Below are positions 1 to 9,935 of a DNA stretch of 35,792 bases, one piece after another. Made by a program: the position numbers and the translations under genes. Below the pieces are notes generated by a model that worked only from the letters and a program-made list of their open reading frames with translations, was not told the DNA's origin and searched no databases. Location: NCBI GenBank assembly GCA_003427395.1, contig BFEA01000815.1:293901-329692 (forward strand), in the 5' to 3' direction. Position 1 is the stretch's first letter. Each line of letters begins with the position of its first letter. The DNA comes from Chara braunii (Eukaryota; Streptophyta; Charophyceae; Charales; Characeae).

Positions 1-180
1 AAAAACAAAACAAAATAGAAAAAAAATTACCTCAACAAGATCTCCTCCGCCAATCCTTGCCGCAGCAGTCCGTGAATAGTGGAAGTTCAATGTCAGTAAT
101 CCCCACGGACTGTCGCAAATATACTCCAACACATACGACACCTACGTCCAGACAAGCAAGCTTCAAGTGCAAAATCGAGG

Positions 181-230
181 GCCTTCCTCAATTATTTGAG
201 GAAGGCTGGGCATCAACTGAAAGGCCCAGC
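181..230. other. Two adjacent hairpins in LTR A
   Basis: A perfect 11-base-pair stem (181-191 with 196-206, loop TTAT) is followed at once by a 7-base-pair stem (205-211 with 224-230). The two stems share two bases, so they could be alternative rather than simultaneous structures. Function unknown. Confidence 0.55.
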
Positions 231-532
231 AGGCTCGGAAAGAAGAAAAAAAAAAACGGTTCGGCGAAGTGCTCCGGAGGGTACTGGTGGTTTAACAACC
301 GCGTGAGAGTTGGGATTGAGGGACAGGGAAGACCCTTCCTTCTGCCTACTTGCGCCTTGGGGCTTTCTTAGTCGGACGTTGGTCCTAGGCCAGGATTCGA
401 GGTCCTTGTCCAGGACATCCCAAGCCCTAGGCCTTGAAGGGGAGGAGTCCCCCCTTGCATAGAGCCTGTTTATTTTGGCCGGCGGGACACCCCGCCTGAA
501 AAGCAGAAATGTCGCAAGGGCCGAACGACGTG

Positions 533-606
533 TCCTTTAGCCGTTCAATATCATGAGGGGTACCCCCCCCCACGATGAGTTCCTTCAGCCATTCAATATC
601 GTGAGG
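533..606. repeat. Short direct repeat in LTR A
   Basis: About 26 bases at 533-557 recur at 581-606 with a few changes. Both copies share TTCAATATC followed by ATGAGG or GTGAGG. This is probably a small local duplication. Confidence 0.5.
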
Positions 607-1012
607 CCGAAACCGCGGTTACCATATATGATTGGCATCAGTAGTTGGCATAGGGTTGGCTTGCGGCCGCGCAGTTTTATATCAGAACCCTGCGCGCGGC
701 GCCTCGCCACCCCCGCGTCTAAAAGTTATGGGACCGCCGGGTTTGCGCGTAGGCGCAGTGCTTAAGATTATTGTAGGCCGCCGGCACCGCCCACGGAAGG
801 GAAGTGTGTCCCAAGGCCATGAGTTTTTGTTTTAAAGGCCAGGAGACCTTAGCCCTATCCCCTCTTCTTGGGTTCGTGCGAGTCTTGTTGCTTCTTAGAG
901 ATTTTTATGGTTGGACGTTGTAGTCCGTGGCAGCCGTGAAAGTCAAGCCCCTTAACTTTCGCCCAGACCCCGGGGAGGACTCATCCCTAGGGCTGCGAGA
1001 GACGACTACCAC

Positions 1013-1155
1013 CACAGGCATGGGCCTGTGTACCACCCACTCTGCATAAGGGTGCAGAAGAGGGTGTGTGGTCTCCAACCGCGCATGGCGATTGTTCAGC
1101 GTCGAGAGATTAACCCTCTAGGCGCGTGTCAGCCGACACTTGAGTGTCGAACGCG
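1013..1155. other. Hairpin cluster in LTR A
   Basis: There are three clear stems. The first is 1013-1019 with 1024-1030 (7 bp, loop ATGG). The second has inner arms 1041-1046 with 1053-1058 and outer arms ACCAC/GTGGT at 1032-1036 with 1068-1072. The third is 1134-1140 with 1143-1149 (7 bp), extended by CGCGT/ACGCG at 1123-1127 and 1151-1155. This resembles, in style, the larger hairpin array in LTR B. Confidence 0.6.
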
Positions 1156-1630
1156 ACCCTCGAGAGTAACGAGGACCACGTGAGTATGGGTACTATATGA
1201 TACGCCATCATTGCGACCGCGTGCGTATGCTTGCATTGCGAGTCAGTGTGAGTTAGCCCTACGTCCGCACGGATTTTATATTAGGTCTCGCGCGCGACGC
1301 CCACTCGATTTCCGTATTGGGAAGTTATGGGACGACTACCGAAGGGACTGGGAGCGTTGTCGCGTTGCTTGTGTTGTGTCATGTTGTATGTGCGTGCGTG
1401 TGTGTTTTATTTTTGTGTCCGTAAGGTGGTGTGCGCGTGGTATGTGGGATGTGTCCTAGTCGACCGACGACGAGCCGCGCTTGGGACTTAAGCCCCCCAA
1501 GATGTCGGTTTGCGTGCGGGTCCGATAGGCGTGTTACCGCGCGTACCCCTTATGCTACAGCGAACGAGAAACGCCCTCGGCTGGTCCACCTCTGCGATTG
1601 CAACCGAGTAGCTTTCGTATTGTGGACTGG

Positions 1631-1642
1631 TAGCTCGGCGGG
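1631..1642 (+). other. tRNA A-box-like motif conserved in three LTR ends (copy in A)
   Basis: TAGCTCGGCGGG here corresponds to TAGCTCAGCAGG at 9936-9947 and 34369-34380 in the B LTRs. It resembles the internal A box of tRNA genes. I found no B box at the expected distance, so it is not a tRNA gene. It may be a chance match inside a conserved LTR end. Confidence 0.35.
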
Positions 1643-1876
1643 GATACGCCCACCGAAGGGAGGTGACAGCTCCCGTAAGGTGAAGGTAAGTTGTGCCTCG
1701 CGTAGGCCCTATCCTGTCGTAGGGGTTTGCGAGAGGTATGGCTGGCGCACTCGGCCGGAGCGGCCTAAGAAAGCTCCATCTGCGTGTTCGTGACGAGGTA
1801 GGTCCAACTCCTGCGTGACGCGGCCGAGAGGGTCTCGCGCCGCCGCGTGCGGTGCCGGACCGATGCGCTTGACAGG

Positions 1877-1894
1877 TGGCGCCGTTGCCGGGAA
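1877..1894 (+). other. Primer binding site of element A (tRNA-Asp type)
   Basis: TGGCGCCGTTGCCGGGAA lies two bases after the LTR end. It is complementary to the 3' end, including CCA, of plant tRNA-Asp as I know it, and is the PBS type known from plant Athila-like Ty3/gypsy elements. It marks where minus-strand DNA synthesis would start. Confidence 0.85.
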
Positions 1895-2276
1895 TAACGA
1901 AAGCCTACCGTTGTCCCTGGTGGAACGACATCTGGGTACGAGAGTGAGGGAGAACTAGGCATATGAGCGGGAAAAGAGAAGGACTATGAGACGGACCGTA
2001 TGGTGATCTATATGACTAAAGGTTGGATGATTGATTGATTGGCGGTTTGGGTGGCAGCTGAGTGTTGTACGTGGATGAGGAAGTTCTACGGTAAGGATAA
2101 GCATTATCTAGATGAGCCCAAGGGAAATGGGAGAAGGAATGTCTGTCAGGTCTAGAGTGTGCGGTGTCTAAGGTGGTCAACTCGATAGGGTCATGAAAGT
2201 TTGAGTCGCTGAGTGGGGTCCTTTATCCCATCTTCTCTTATAATAGGAAGATTGGAGTCGAAGGCTGGTGGCTAAG
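1895..2276 (+). other. Untranslated leader of element A
   Basis: This 380-base leader lies between the PBS and the gag start codon. I see no supported ORF and no extra gene upstream of gag, unlike element B. Confidence 0.5.
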
Positions 2277-4460
2277 ATGCAAGAAGAGATGGCGGACGGT
2301 GGGAGGAAGCTTGTGACTCTCGATGACCTCATCGATGCTCTGGACAAGGGCGAGAGGGCGCCGAGCAACGTCCCAAAAGTCGAGACATTCCACTTCGAAG
2401 GGGATCGGGTATCTGATTGGTTGGATCTGACAGAGCAGGCGCTGGTGGGACTGTCAGATGAGGTCAAGCTCCAGCGGGTCCTGAGGTATGTCCTGCACAG
2501 TCACCATCGGGAAGTAACTAAGGTTGTGGACACCACCGGTCGCAGTTGGGCAAAGTTTGGAGACCTAATGCGAAGGAAGTATAGGCTGGGGGACGGCCTG
2601 TTGACCATGGCCAACTTGGAGGCCATGAACAAGGAAGACTTCTCTACCATTGGGGCGTTTGTGCACGAGTTCAAGAAAAGGGCGAGGAAAGTGCACGGGA
2701 TTTCTGAGGAGACGCAGTGCGCCACATTTTTGGGGCTGCTTACAGGCTCGGAGGCCACAGAGTTGACGAAGTATGGGGAAGGAAGCGAGAGGCTCACCTG
2801 GGCAACCATTGACAAGGGAGTAGAAGAAGGAGAGGGATGCAACTGCATCCGGGACCCCAGGGGTGAAGAGGATAGTCACGGACGTGTTGGCGGCACAAGG
2901 GTATGATAGCGAAGCAGAACTACAGAAAAGAGTGGTGGCAGTGGCCCAAGGATGGGCGTCAGGAGTAAGAGATGAGGAGACAGGGCGTGAAGACTTCGGC
3001 GGAGGGGAGACGGGCTCCCAAGCCCTGACTAAGGCCCAGAGGAAGCAGCGTAATCTGCTACTGGGGGGACAGGGATCAGGGAAAGGGCAGGTTCCCCAAG
3101 CCCTTGCCGCACCACCACCTGTCGCCGCGGCCGCCCCAGCGCCCGCGCCAGCCGGATCATCGCACATGGGGCCGCCGCCATCTTGTGGACACTGGGTGCC
3201 GCATTGCCAATGTACGCCCTGGCCCAGTTGTAACCACTGCGTCTCGTGTGGAGAGAGTCAGGCCCACGCGGGGCACATGGTCCCCTATTCAGGCCCATCC
3301 GCAAGTATGGGCCCCCTGAGCTACCCGGCGACTCAAAGCCAGCCCGTGACTCAACCGCCGCCCTCCCAGCAGGCCCCGCAAGCTAGTGTGGCTGGGGGAG
3401 GAGGCCAAGGACAAGGCGGGCAGGGCAATGGGGGCCGGGGCCAAGGAGGTAGAGGAGGGGGCGGTCGGGGGCGAGGAGGAAATGGTGGACCCCGTGGAGG
3501 AGGCTGGAATGGTCAAGGGGGTCAGAACCAAGGTGGCTAAGGCAGCGAGGGAGGGGGCCAAGGGTACGGGAGACCCCGCTTCGACTGGCGGAACGCAACT
3601 TGTTGGCATTGTGGTGAGGTGGGCCACACCGTACGATTCTGCCAACAGCGGCGGGACGACGAAAAGGCAGGATTAATCTCCACCTGTATGGACGGGGATA
3701 TATACAATCGGTGGGGAAAACATATTGACCCCAAGACCCCGGGAGGAATCAGGCAGGAAGCCCTCAGGCGGGCAGCGACCGGGCCTCCAGCAGCCCCAAC
3801 AATGTTTAGGATATGGCAGGAAAGGCAAGACCCCGGCGTAAGAGTCGAGGAGATTGTGGATGAAAATGAGGTAGTAACTCAGCGGTTGAAGGCGGGGGCT
3901 ATAAAGGAGGAACCCATCGTTGTTGAGTCTGACGATGAGGTGCAGGAAGTGGTGAGAGAGTCAGCCTCGACCATCCTGGAGAGGATGGAGGACCTACTTG
4001 CAAAGGTCGGCAGGTATCAGGAACGACTAAGGGCAATGTGTGAAAAGGCCCGGGAATGGGAAATGAGCCTTCCTGAGGTGATGCTCTATGGGTCCGGTCC
4101 GGAGTCGTCGTCAGGACCACTAGGATGTCCAAGCGTGGCGACAGTCGGGGCAGGTCCTAGGTCAGGGATGACCTTCAGACCCCCTACGTCGTATGGAAGG
4201 GTACCTCAGGCCGCGCAGACTAGGGGCCAAAGTAAGGCTACCACCAGTCAAGGGCCTAACCAGGCACCCAGTCGGGCGCCCCCTCGAAAGGACCCTGAGC
4301 CCGAACGAAGGAAGGAAGTGGTAGAGGTTCAAGAAGAGGAAGATGAGGGTGATGACGAAAAGGACGAGAGGCTCCGGCAGGAGGAGGACCGAAGGGCGGA
4401 ACAGAGCGCCAAGAAGAGAGGGGCTCAGGGAGGGGCGGAGCCGAGTCTGTATGATGGCGT
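2277..4460 (+). pseudogene. gag: Gag of element A (capsid, CCHC nucleocapsid, acidic tail), disrupted
   Basis: Gag packages the element RNA into cytoplasmic particles. I start it at the first ATG (2277); the frame is open a little upstream but only with GTG. The capsid-like part (about 2340-2830) contains FEGDRVSDWL and KYRLGDGLLTM, which element B shares. The frame shifts by +1 near 2820-2835. Downstream frame 1 is open from 2824 to 5310, with stops only at 3538-3540 and 4864-4866. A Pro/Ala/Gln stretch, then a Gly/Arg-rich stretch (about 3390-3540), lead into a zinc knuckle C-x2-C-x4-H-x4-C at 3601-3642. After it come a conserved segment (about 3660-3830) with DPKTPGGIRQEA and a Glu/Lys-rich region (about 4300-4440). 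Ambiguous bases begin just past the end. The +1 shift could be programmed or a mutation; the stop at 3538 argues for decay. Confidence 0.8.
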
Positions 4461-5310
4461 GCCAAAGAGGAAAAAGTACGCGGTCCGGCTGGAGGAAGGC
4501 TTTGATGTGGAGCGAATGGTCGACAAGCTCCTGGAANGCCATAACGATTTGATGAATCTNAAGGACATTTTGGCCTCGGCACCCAGGCTCCGTGGTGAGC
4601 TGAAAGGGCGGCTCTCGCGAAGATTAGTGCCCAATGTCCACCTGAGCTCAATTCTGCCTNGGGAGATAGAGTGGACAGAGGCAGGCACCAGGATGGATTG
4701 GAAATGTGTGGCATGTGGGTTGGTGGACTTGAAGGTGGAGGACCAGCCGAGCATCGCAATGGTGGACACGGGCGCGGAGATGAATATCATCCGGGAGCGG
4801 GACGCGACCATGTTGGGGTTGGAGGTCGACCATTCGGACCATGGGGTGTTGCATGGCGCCAACTGAAGGGCCATTTTTTGCGGCACCGCGTCTAATGTGA
4901 TGGTGGAGATTGGGAGAGTAAGGGCGCGAACGTCCTTCTTCGTCATGCCCGACGTCGACCACCCTATTCTTCTGGGGAGGTCGTTCCTCTGCCAGACGGA
5001 GACCTTGGTCTTCAACAGGCATGAGGGGACGATGATCCTGGCTCTATCTGATCCGGCTTGCGGAAACTACGAAATCATCAAGTGCCGGAACACAGGGCCC
5101 GGAAGTGCGAGGAATAGGCTCAACCTCGGCTCCTTTACCTTCGAGGAGTCGGAATACGCGCGGCGGAGACTCCGGGAGGAACAAGAGGGGGAAGGAGCAG
5201 GCGAGGTGCTGTCCCTGAGCCTTAACGATGTGAATAAGGCAATGGAGGTGGTGGCGGCGCACGATATGGCGGACCCGGAAGCCATAAAGACATTGAGGGA
5301 GCAGGTTCGT
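4461..5310 (+). pseudogene. Retropepsin-type aspartic protease of element A, truncated
   Basis: This domain cleaves the Gag-Pol polyprotein. It is in frame with Gag (frame 1). The catalytic triplet DTG sits at 4765-4773 in the context MVDTGAEMNII, typical of retroviral-type aspartic proteases. A TGA at 4864-4866 interrupts the frame, but homology to element B continues straight through it, with a typical second half around PILLGRSFL. The linker continues to MADPEAIKTLREQ, which matches MAEPEAILAL of element B. After about 5310 the frame runs into LTR-B sequence and an ATT microsatellite that encodes only isoleucine-rich nonsense. Reverse transcriptase is missing. Ambiguous bases at 4537, 4560 and 4660 leave three codons unknown. 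Confidence 0.8.
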
Positions 5311-5361
5311 ATTAGTATTGGTATTATAATTATTATATTAATTTATCCTTTTTTGATTTTT

Positions 5362-5386
5362 GTTATTATTATTATTATTATTATTA

Positions 5387-5439
<53 letters not shown>
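5362..5439. repeat. ATT/TTA microsatellite
   Basis: About 25 trinucleotide units with one interruption. The matching site in the 3' LTR (30403-30424) is far shorter, so the tract changed length after the LTRs were made. Confidence 0.95.
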
Positions 5440-5937
5440 GCGTAGTACTACTGGCATCGCTGTAAATTGTGACGCCAGCCGACCTCGTGCCCACCCTAAG
5501 TGAAGGCGGGCCTGAATGATCGTCAGGGGCCCTTTCCTCAGAATTCTCCAAGGTGGGCCTCAGACAAATGTTGCATACTAGTTGGTCGAAGGTGCAACAT
5601 GTGCTACGCCCTGGGCCCTTCCGAGAGAAGTAGTGCATCAGGCAGATGAGCCCAGGGTGGGGGTCGATGCGCCCAGGGGCACGCAGCGCAAGGTCAATCC
5701 ATTCTGAAGTGGCCGCGGACCATTGGGAACGCAGCATTATCCCCACAATCACGAGCGGGCTCTACGTGACGTGGGTCGCAGCCAGACAATGGAGCACTAA
5801 CTACACGCGGTTGGTGCGCAAGGCAGTAAGCATGCGCCCACACAGTCTTGCAATCAGGCTGGACAACTAGCATACACTCATGATCTTATGGAACTAGCAT
5901 ACAAAGCAGCGAGCGGTTTGCCTAGCCCAGGATTGTG

Positions 5938-6080
5938 TGATGAAGGGAAAAGAGACTAAAAAGAAGGGGGATGCCGGAAAAGAAGAAGGAATAGGAAGAG
6001 TGAAAAGGAGGAAGGTGAAGAGAAGAAGAGAGAAGGAAAGGAAATAAATGAAAAGAGGAGGATAAAAGGAAGAAAGTGAC
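5938..6080 (+). repeat. Purine-rich (GA) tract in the 5' LTR
   Basis: About 140 bases are almost all A and G. The counterpart is at about 30915-31057 in the 3' LTR. It creates long open frames on the minus strand (Ser/Phe/Leu-rich) that are composition artefacts. Confidence 0.7.
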
Positions 6081-6168
6081 AGGAAACTAACTCTTTTTAT
6101 TATCATTATTGTTGCTATCATTTTTATTTTTTATTTATTTTTTATTTATTATTATTAGTATTACTGTG

Positions 6169-6194
6169 ATTATTATTATTATTATTATTATTAT
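6169..6194. repeat. ATT microsatellite (second site in the 5' LTR)
   Basis: A short ATT run. The corresponding run in the 3' LTR (31099-31169) is about 70 bases long. Confidence 0.85.
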
Positions 6195-6515
6195 TTATTT
6201 TTGTTATTTTGCTATGGTTATTAATAAACATCATGGGTCACCGATAATGAGAGTGTGGGGCATTGGAGAGGAGAGAGGCATTGTCACTATGTGGTGGTGT
6301 CTGCCTCCTCCATCCTCCTCCGTACTTATCATCGTTTGGTTTTCTCAAAACACCTGTGTCTTCAACTATGATTGGTGTGTTCCCGTTGAGGCGATTTTGG
6401 CTTTTCCCGACCTTAAGGATCGGACAAGTAATAACAATGACTAGATGTGACCGAGTAAACAGGGCAATTGCGGGAACTCTGCCGGAGTTAAGGTGGAACT
6501 TTGGAGGCAGGGAAC

Positions 6516-6606
6516 CATGAGGTACGAGGTGCCTATTCCTTTCCCATATACCCTTACAAACTACAACTTTCTATTTGACAGCATGAGATACGAGGTGCCT
6601 ATTCCT
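6516..6606. repeat. 25-base near-perfect duplicate found only in the 5' LTR
   Basis: CATGAGGTACGAGGTGCC and following bases at 6516-6540 recur at 6582-6606 with one mismatch. The 3' LTR has only the first copy (31487-31511). At the second place it has an unrelated TG/T-rich stretch (about 31553-31595), so one LTR was rewritten locally. Confidence 0.65.
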
Positions 6607-6736
6607 GTCAGGACTAGGTGTATCAAAAACGAAAAGACTATATAATTGAAATAAAAACTCTGCCTGATAAAAGGAAATGGATCTTAATTAAACTGAGAAG
6701 GAACCTAGTCTGCTTGGGTTTGAAGGAAAAAGTGGT

Positions 6737-8109
6737 ACGGCAGAGACTCATGTGTGAGTCGCCGTGTTGATTGGGCATGCACTAACTCAACAGAGGACGA
6801 AACGGTGGGGTACTCATGTGTGAGTTACCCTACTATCTGCCTGATCGACTGTCGTCGTGAAGGGAGATTCGTCTAACCCTCAGAAGTGATAGTGGGGGAC
6901 TCTTGTGCACGTCGCACCAGATGGTATGTCGGGCTAGTCTTGAAAGGCAAATGGGATACCCATGTTTGGGTGTGATATTCGACGATCGAGACTCGACCGA
7001 GTAACACAACTGAGAGACGACATGGTACTCATGTGTGAGTTACCTGCCTGATCGACTGTCGTCGTGAAGAAAGAATCGTCTTACATTTAGAAAAACGATT
7101 GTAGGAGGCTCCTGTGAGGGTCGCCCTGTCAGCCTATCAAACTAGTCTTCGGAGGTGATGGAAGACCCATGTTTGGGTTGGACACCGGCCTTATGAGATC
7201 GGAATGGCCGGCAAAATCAGAAGGTGGCGGTACTCATGTGTGTGTTACCTCACCACCTTGATTAAATAGTTATCTGCATGATGTGAGAAGTGAGGGGTTT
7301 TGATGCTCACTTCTTTCCTTATTAACAACTTGGACAAGTTCGGTCTTGACACTTATTCCAAGAGTAGTAGGGGGTTCCCAGGAGGGTCATCCTATTCATG
7401 CACTTGAGTCTAAGGCTAGCTAACAACCTGCAAAGAATAGGAAATCACAATGTTACTCCTTCTTTCCTATCTTGCTTACCTTCGGGCACTCCGACCACCG
7501 GACCGGTAATAGGGAGGCTTCTGTAGGAGTCATCCTATTACTTGTTTAAAGGATGGACTACTCACTAACCAAGGAAGTAGTTGGGGGAACTTTGTTGGGA
7601 TCTGCCTATTACCTACTTAATTCCATACTAACTTACGAAGGGGGTACTCCTGTATGAATACCTCAAACACTCGTTTTCCACCCAAACTAACATGGTCTCA
7701 AGTCGATCAACTTCGGAAGTGCAACAGGATACCGTTGTTAGGATTATCCTTATGCACTCATGAAGGGGCCCTTATCACGTGATAGTAGGGGGCTCTTGTG
7801 CGGGTCGCCTATTATTCACTCAGACCGTTATTAACCTCTGGGAAGGGGTTGACATCCAGATCTTTCAGAATGATACCTAAAACAAGTAGTAGGGTGCTTT
7901 TGTGGGAGCCTCAGGTATTTGCTATAGGAAGGATACTCATGTGTGAGCTATCCTATTACTCTGAACAGATCTTATATATAACATTGAGTGAAACTAAAGA
8001 GGAAATCAAATACTCATGTGAGACTTACTCGACTGTCTGATTGATTAACAAATTGCTTGGTATTGATCAAGTAGCAAGAGATTCATGTTTGAATCGACCT
8101 GCTGCTTGA
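6737..8109. repeat. Array of diverged hairpins in the 5' LTR
   Basis: At least nine clear stem-loops occur over 1.4 kb: 6737-6765, 6805-6833, 7024-7044, 7221-7259, 7286-7314, 7506-7541, 7718-7758, 7931-7953 and 8067-8109. Weaker ones lie between them. Most have a loop like TGTG or TGTT flanked by short inner arms such as CTCA/TGAG or GATTCA/TGAATC, plus outer arms that differ between units yet pair with each other: AAGGTGG/CCACCTT, GTAATAGG/CCTATTAC, AGTGCA/TGCACT, and TCAAGTAGCA/TGCTGCTTGA. The array is conserved at 31721-33062 in the 3' LTR. Function unknown. Confidence 0.75.
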
Positions 8110-8537
8110 GAATGTTAACACAAATAGAAGAAAAAGGAAGAAACAATGCTCTCGTTGGAGCAAGATCTCAAGAACCAATAAAAGGAATAAAGAGAAGAGA
8201 GTCAGGACCGCGAGAGAAAGAGGTTTAAGAACCACCACGTAGTTCATAGTCATCCATGACTTTCGGATGGAAGGCCACAACGATGAATGAGTTATATCTC
8301 ATCTACATAAGCGAAAAACGGTGCGCTTATCTCCAAGAGAGAAAATGCAAGGACTGAGAGTAGGGGAAATATAGGTTTCCTTAAGACGACTAAGGACACA
8401 GGCATGCGACTCCTTGAGTGAAAGGAGAGAGTGACAAACGGCTTAGGGTAGGGTTGTGAAAGTAAAATTAAGGATTAAACGTGGGATGTTGATCCCAGAG
8501 CTCACTACCCATGTCTAAGGGCTTGATCCTTAGATAT

Positions 8538-9059
8538 CAACGAAAAAAAATTCCTGAATTAAATAATCATTCTATAGTAAAAGTACAATCTAAATTTCAA
8601 ATTTTCATTCTATCTTAAAAAATATAATTTCAATTTTAAAATTTTTCATCTTACTCGCAAACTTTCATTCTAAGAATAGCGTATCCCTTCTTATTTGGAC
8701 TGTATGTTAGAGATCGAATGAAAGTCTGGACAACTTCATGAAATATTTTAATTGGACTGTCATTCTAAGTAAGGATTTTCAGTCATAAATAGGTTAGTCC
8801 AATCTAAATGAGAAGATATTTATTGTAGTAAAATAAAAATTTAATTAAAAAATTTCATAAACTCGTCCAGACTTTCATTCCATCTTAAACAAATAGATGT
8901 AGTTGGAAGGGAAAGCTCGTATTTAGACGAGAACTTATCAAATAAAAATGCAAATTTTAGAATTTGACGAACATTGGAATGATAATTCATAAACATGATG
9001 GATTTTTTTTTTCTGGAATGATTTTTCAACTTTCATTTCTCGTGGGAATTTTTCTGTTG
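8538..9059. mobile_element. MITE-like element, copy 1 (522 bases, in the 5' LTR)
   Basis: The ends are CAACGAAAAAAAATTCC and the imperfect inverse GGGAATTTTTCTGTTG. The 3' LTR lacks it: the sequence there runs GATATCAATATG (site at about 33491), giving an empty site that fits a 2-base AT duplication (2 to 5 bases possible because of overlap). It is AT-rich with no ORF. Internal blocks such as GAATGAAAGTCTGGAC also occur inverted later in the element, so most of it can fold back. It matches copy 2 (14346-14866) in reverse orientation. Confidence 0.85.
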
Positions 9060-9935
9060 ATCAATATGTGGTAAATCGAGTGAGGGTGTTGAATCTTTGT
9101 TGACCTATGTGTGTGTAGATTTTATTTATCTACTACATTTCAAGGAAGAGGTTCTACAAAAAAGGCCAAAATTTATGTTATCTTTCGATAATAAGTCCGT
9201 TGTTACCGATTCAACTTTTCCTCTTTGACTTGATACCCACCTCTAAAGTCAAACCATGTGGTCAGTAAAACTGTCACCTGTGGTCATTGCCTTAATGGTC
9301 CTGGTCACTCTCAAGGGTCCTTTGAAGAAATGTGAGGGGGGTGGGCTTACGTCTCAGGAAAGATAGGGTTGTCTTACATGGTTTGGGAAGTGAGGGACAA
9401 GGACAATGGTTGATGGTTTACGTTGTTAGTGCATAGCGTGGGAACTGTCGTTGCATTATTTTGTGCAGGTATGTTTTATGCGTGATTTTAGATTGAATTG
9501 AGTCTGATCTGTTGAAGGGTCTCGGTCACACAACACTAGTGAAAGTGGGAAGGGTTATCGGCGGTAATACTCTCATATTCATTGTCTGTCCTGCTTAACT
9601 TCTATACTATCAGCTGATCAGTTAAGCCATAACCTGTTCAGAGAAATAGAATGACATTGGTAGTAAGGTGATTTGATTGATACCCTGTTCACTTTGGGGA
9701 AGAGAATAATATGTTTCAGAGTCAGAAGCGGAAATAAACAGCCTTCTAAAAAGTTCGACCTGAATATCTAGAAGTCCAGGATAGGGAGATCATATCCTAA
9801 ACCTGACTTGACCGACTGGTCATTCATAGGCGTCTTACCGCGCGTACCCCATTCCTATGCTGTGACGATCGAGCAAACGCCCTCGCCCGACCTACCTCTA
9901 CAAAGGCACGTAAAAGCCTTCTCATGTGGGGCTGG

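Larger units (their letters stand above)
1..1874 (+). repeat. 5' LTR of element A (start not resolved)
   Basis: The right end is well fixed: the LTR ends ...TTGACA at 1874, followed by GG and the PBS. Roughly the last 340 bases (1530-1874) align with the ends of both LTR-B copies (about 9838-10145 and 34265-34588), including a shared ACCGCGCGTACCCC block. No TG start could be chosen, so the LTR may begin before base 1. It contains two adjacent hairpins (181-230), a 26-base near-duplicate (533-557 and 581-606), a diverged repeat of about 90 bases (about 655-745 and 1250-1340, both with a TTTTATAT-like block and AAGTTATGGGAC), and a hairpin group at 1013-1155. I accept none of the short ORFs in it as genes. 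Confidence 0.7.
1..5310 (+). mobile_element. Retrotransposon A: truncated Ty3/gypsy-type LTR element (5' part)
   Basis: This stretch holds an LTR 3' end, a tRNA-Asp-type primer binding site, a Gag with a CCHC knuckle and an aspartic protease with an intact DTG, all in the plus direction. The order is that of Ty3/gypsy or other LTR elements. The match of its Gag and protease to those of element B, which has integrase downstream of reverse transcriptase, supports Ty3/gypsy. Reverse transcriptase, RNase H and integrase are absent, because the reading frame stops matching element B at about 5310, where LTR-B sequence begins. Base composition is clearly more GC-rich than element B. The left end may lie outside the window. 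Confidence 0.85.

Noticed and set aside
1631-1700. tRNA gene in the LTR ends
   Set aside because: Only an A-box-like motif is present. There is no B box, no cloverleaf and no acceptor pairing.
2268-2276. GTG start for gag A
   Set aside because: In a eukaryotic element the ATG at 2277 in the same frame is the more likely start.
2565-4759. Minus-strand frames opposite gag A (up to 200 codons)
   Set aside because: The plus strand carries a clear Gag with a zinc knuckle, and the GC-rich sequence opens frames on the other strand by chance.
5311-5445. Isoleucine-rich end of the frame that starts at 4897
   Set aside because: It is translation of LTR B sequence and an ATT microsatellite, not part of the protease protein.
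6737-8109. CRISPR-like array
   Set aside because: Units are self-complementary, vary in sequence and spacing, have no constant repeat, and lie in a eukaryotic retroelement LTR.
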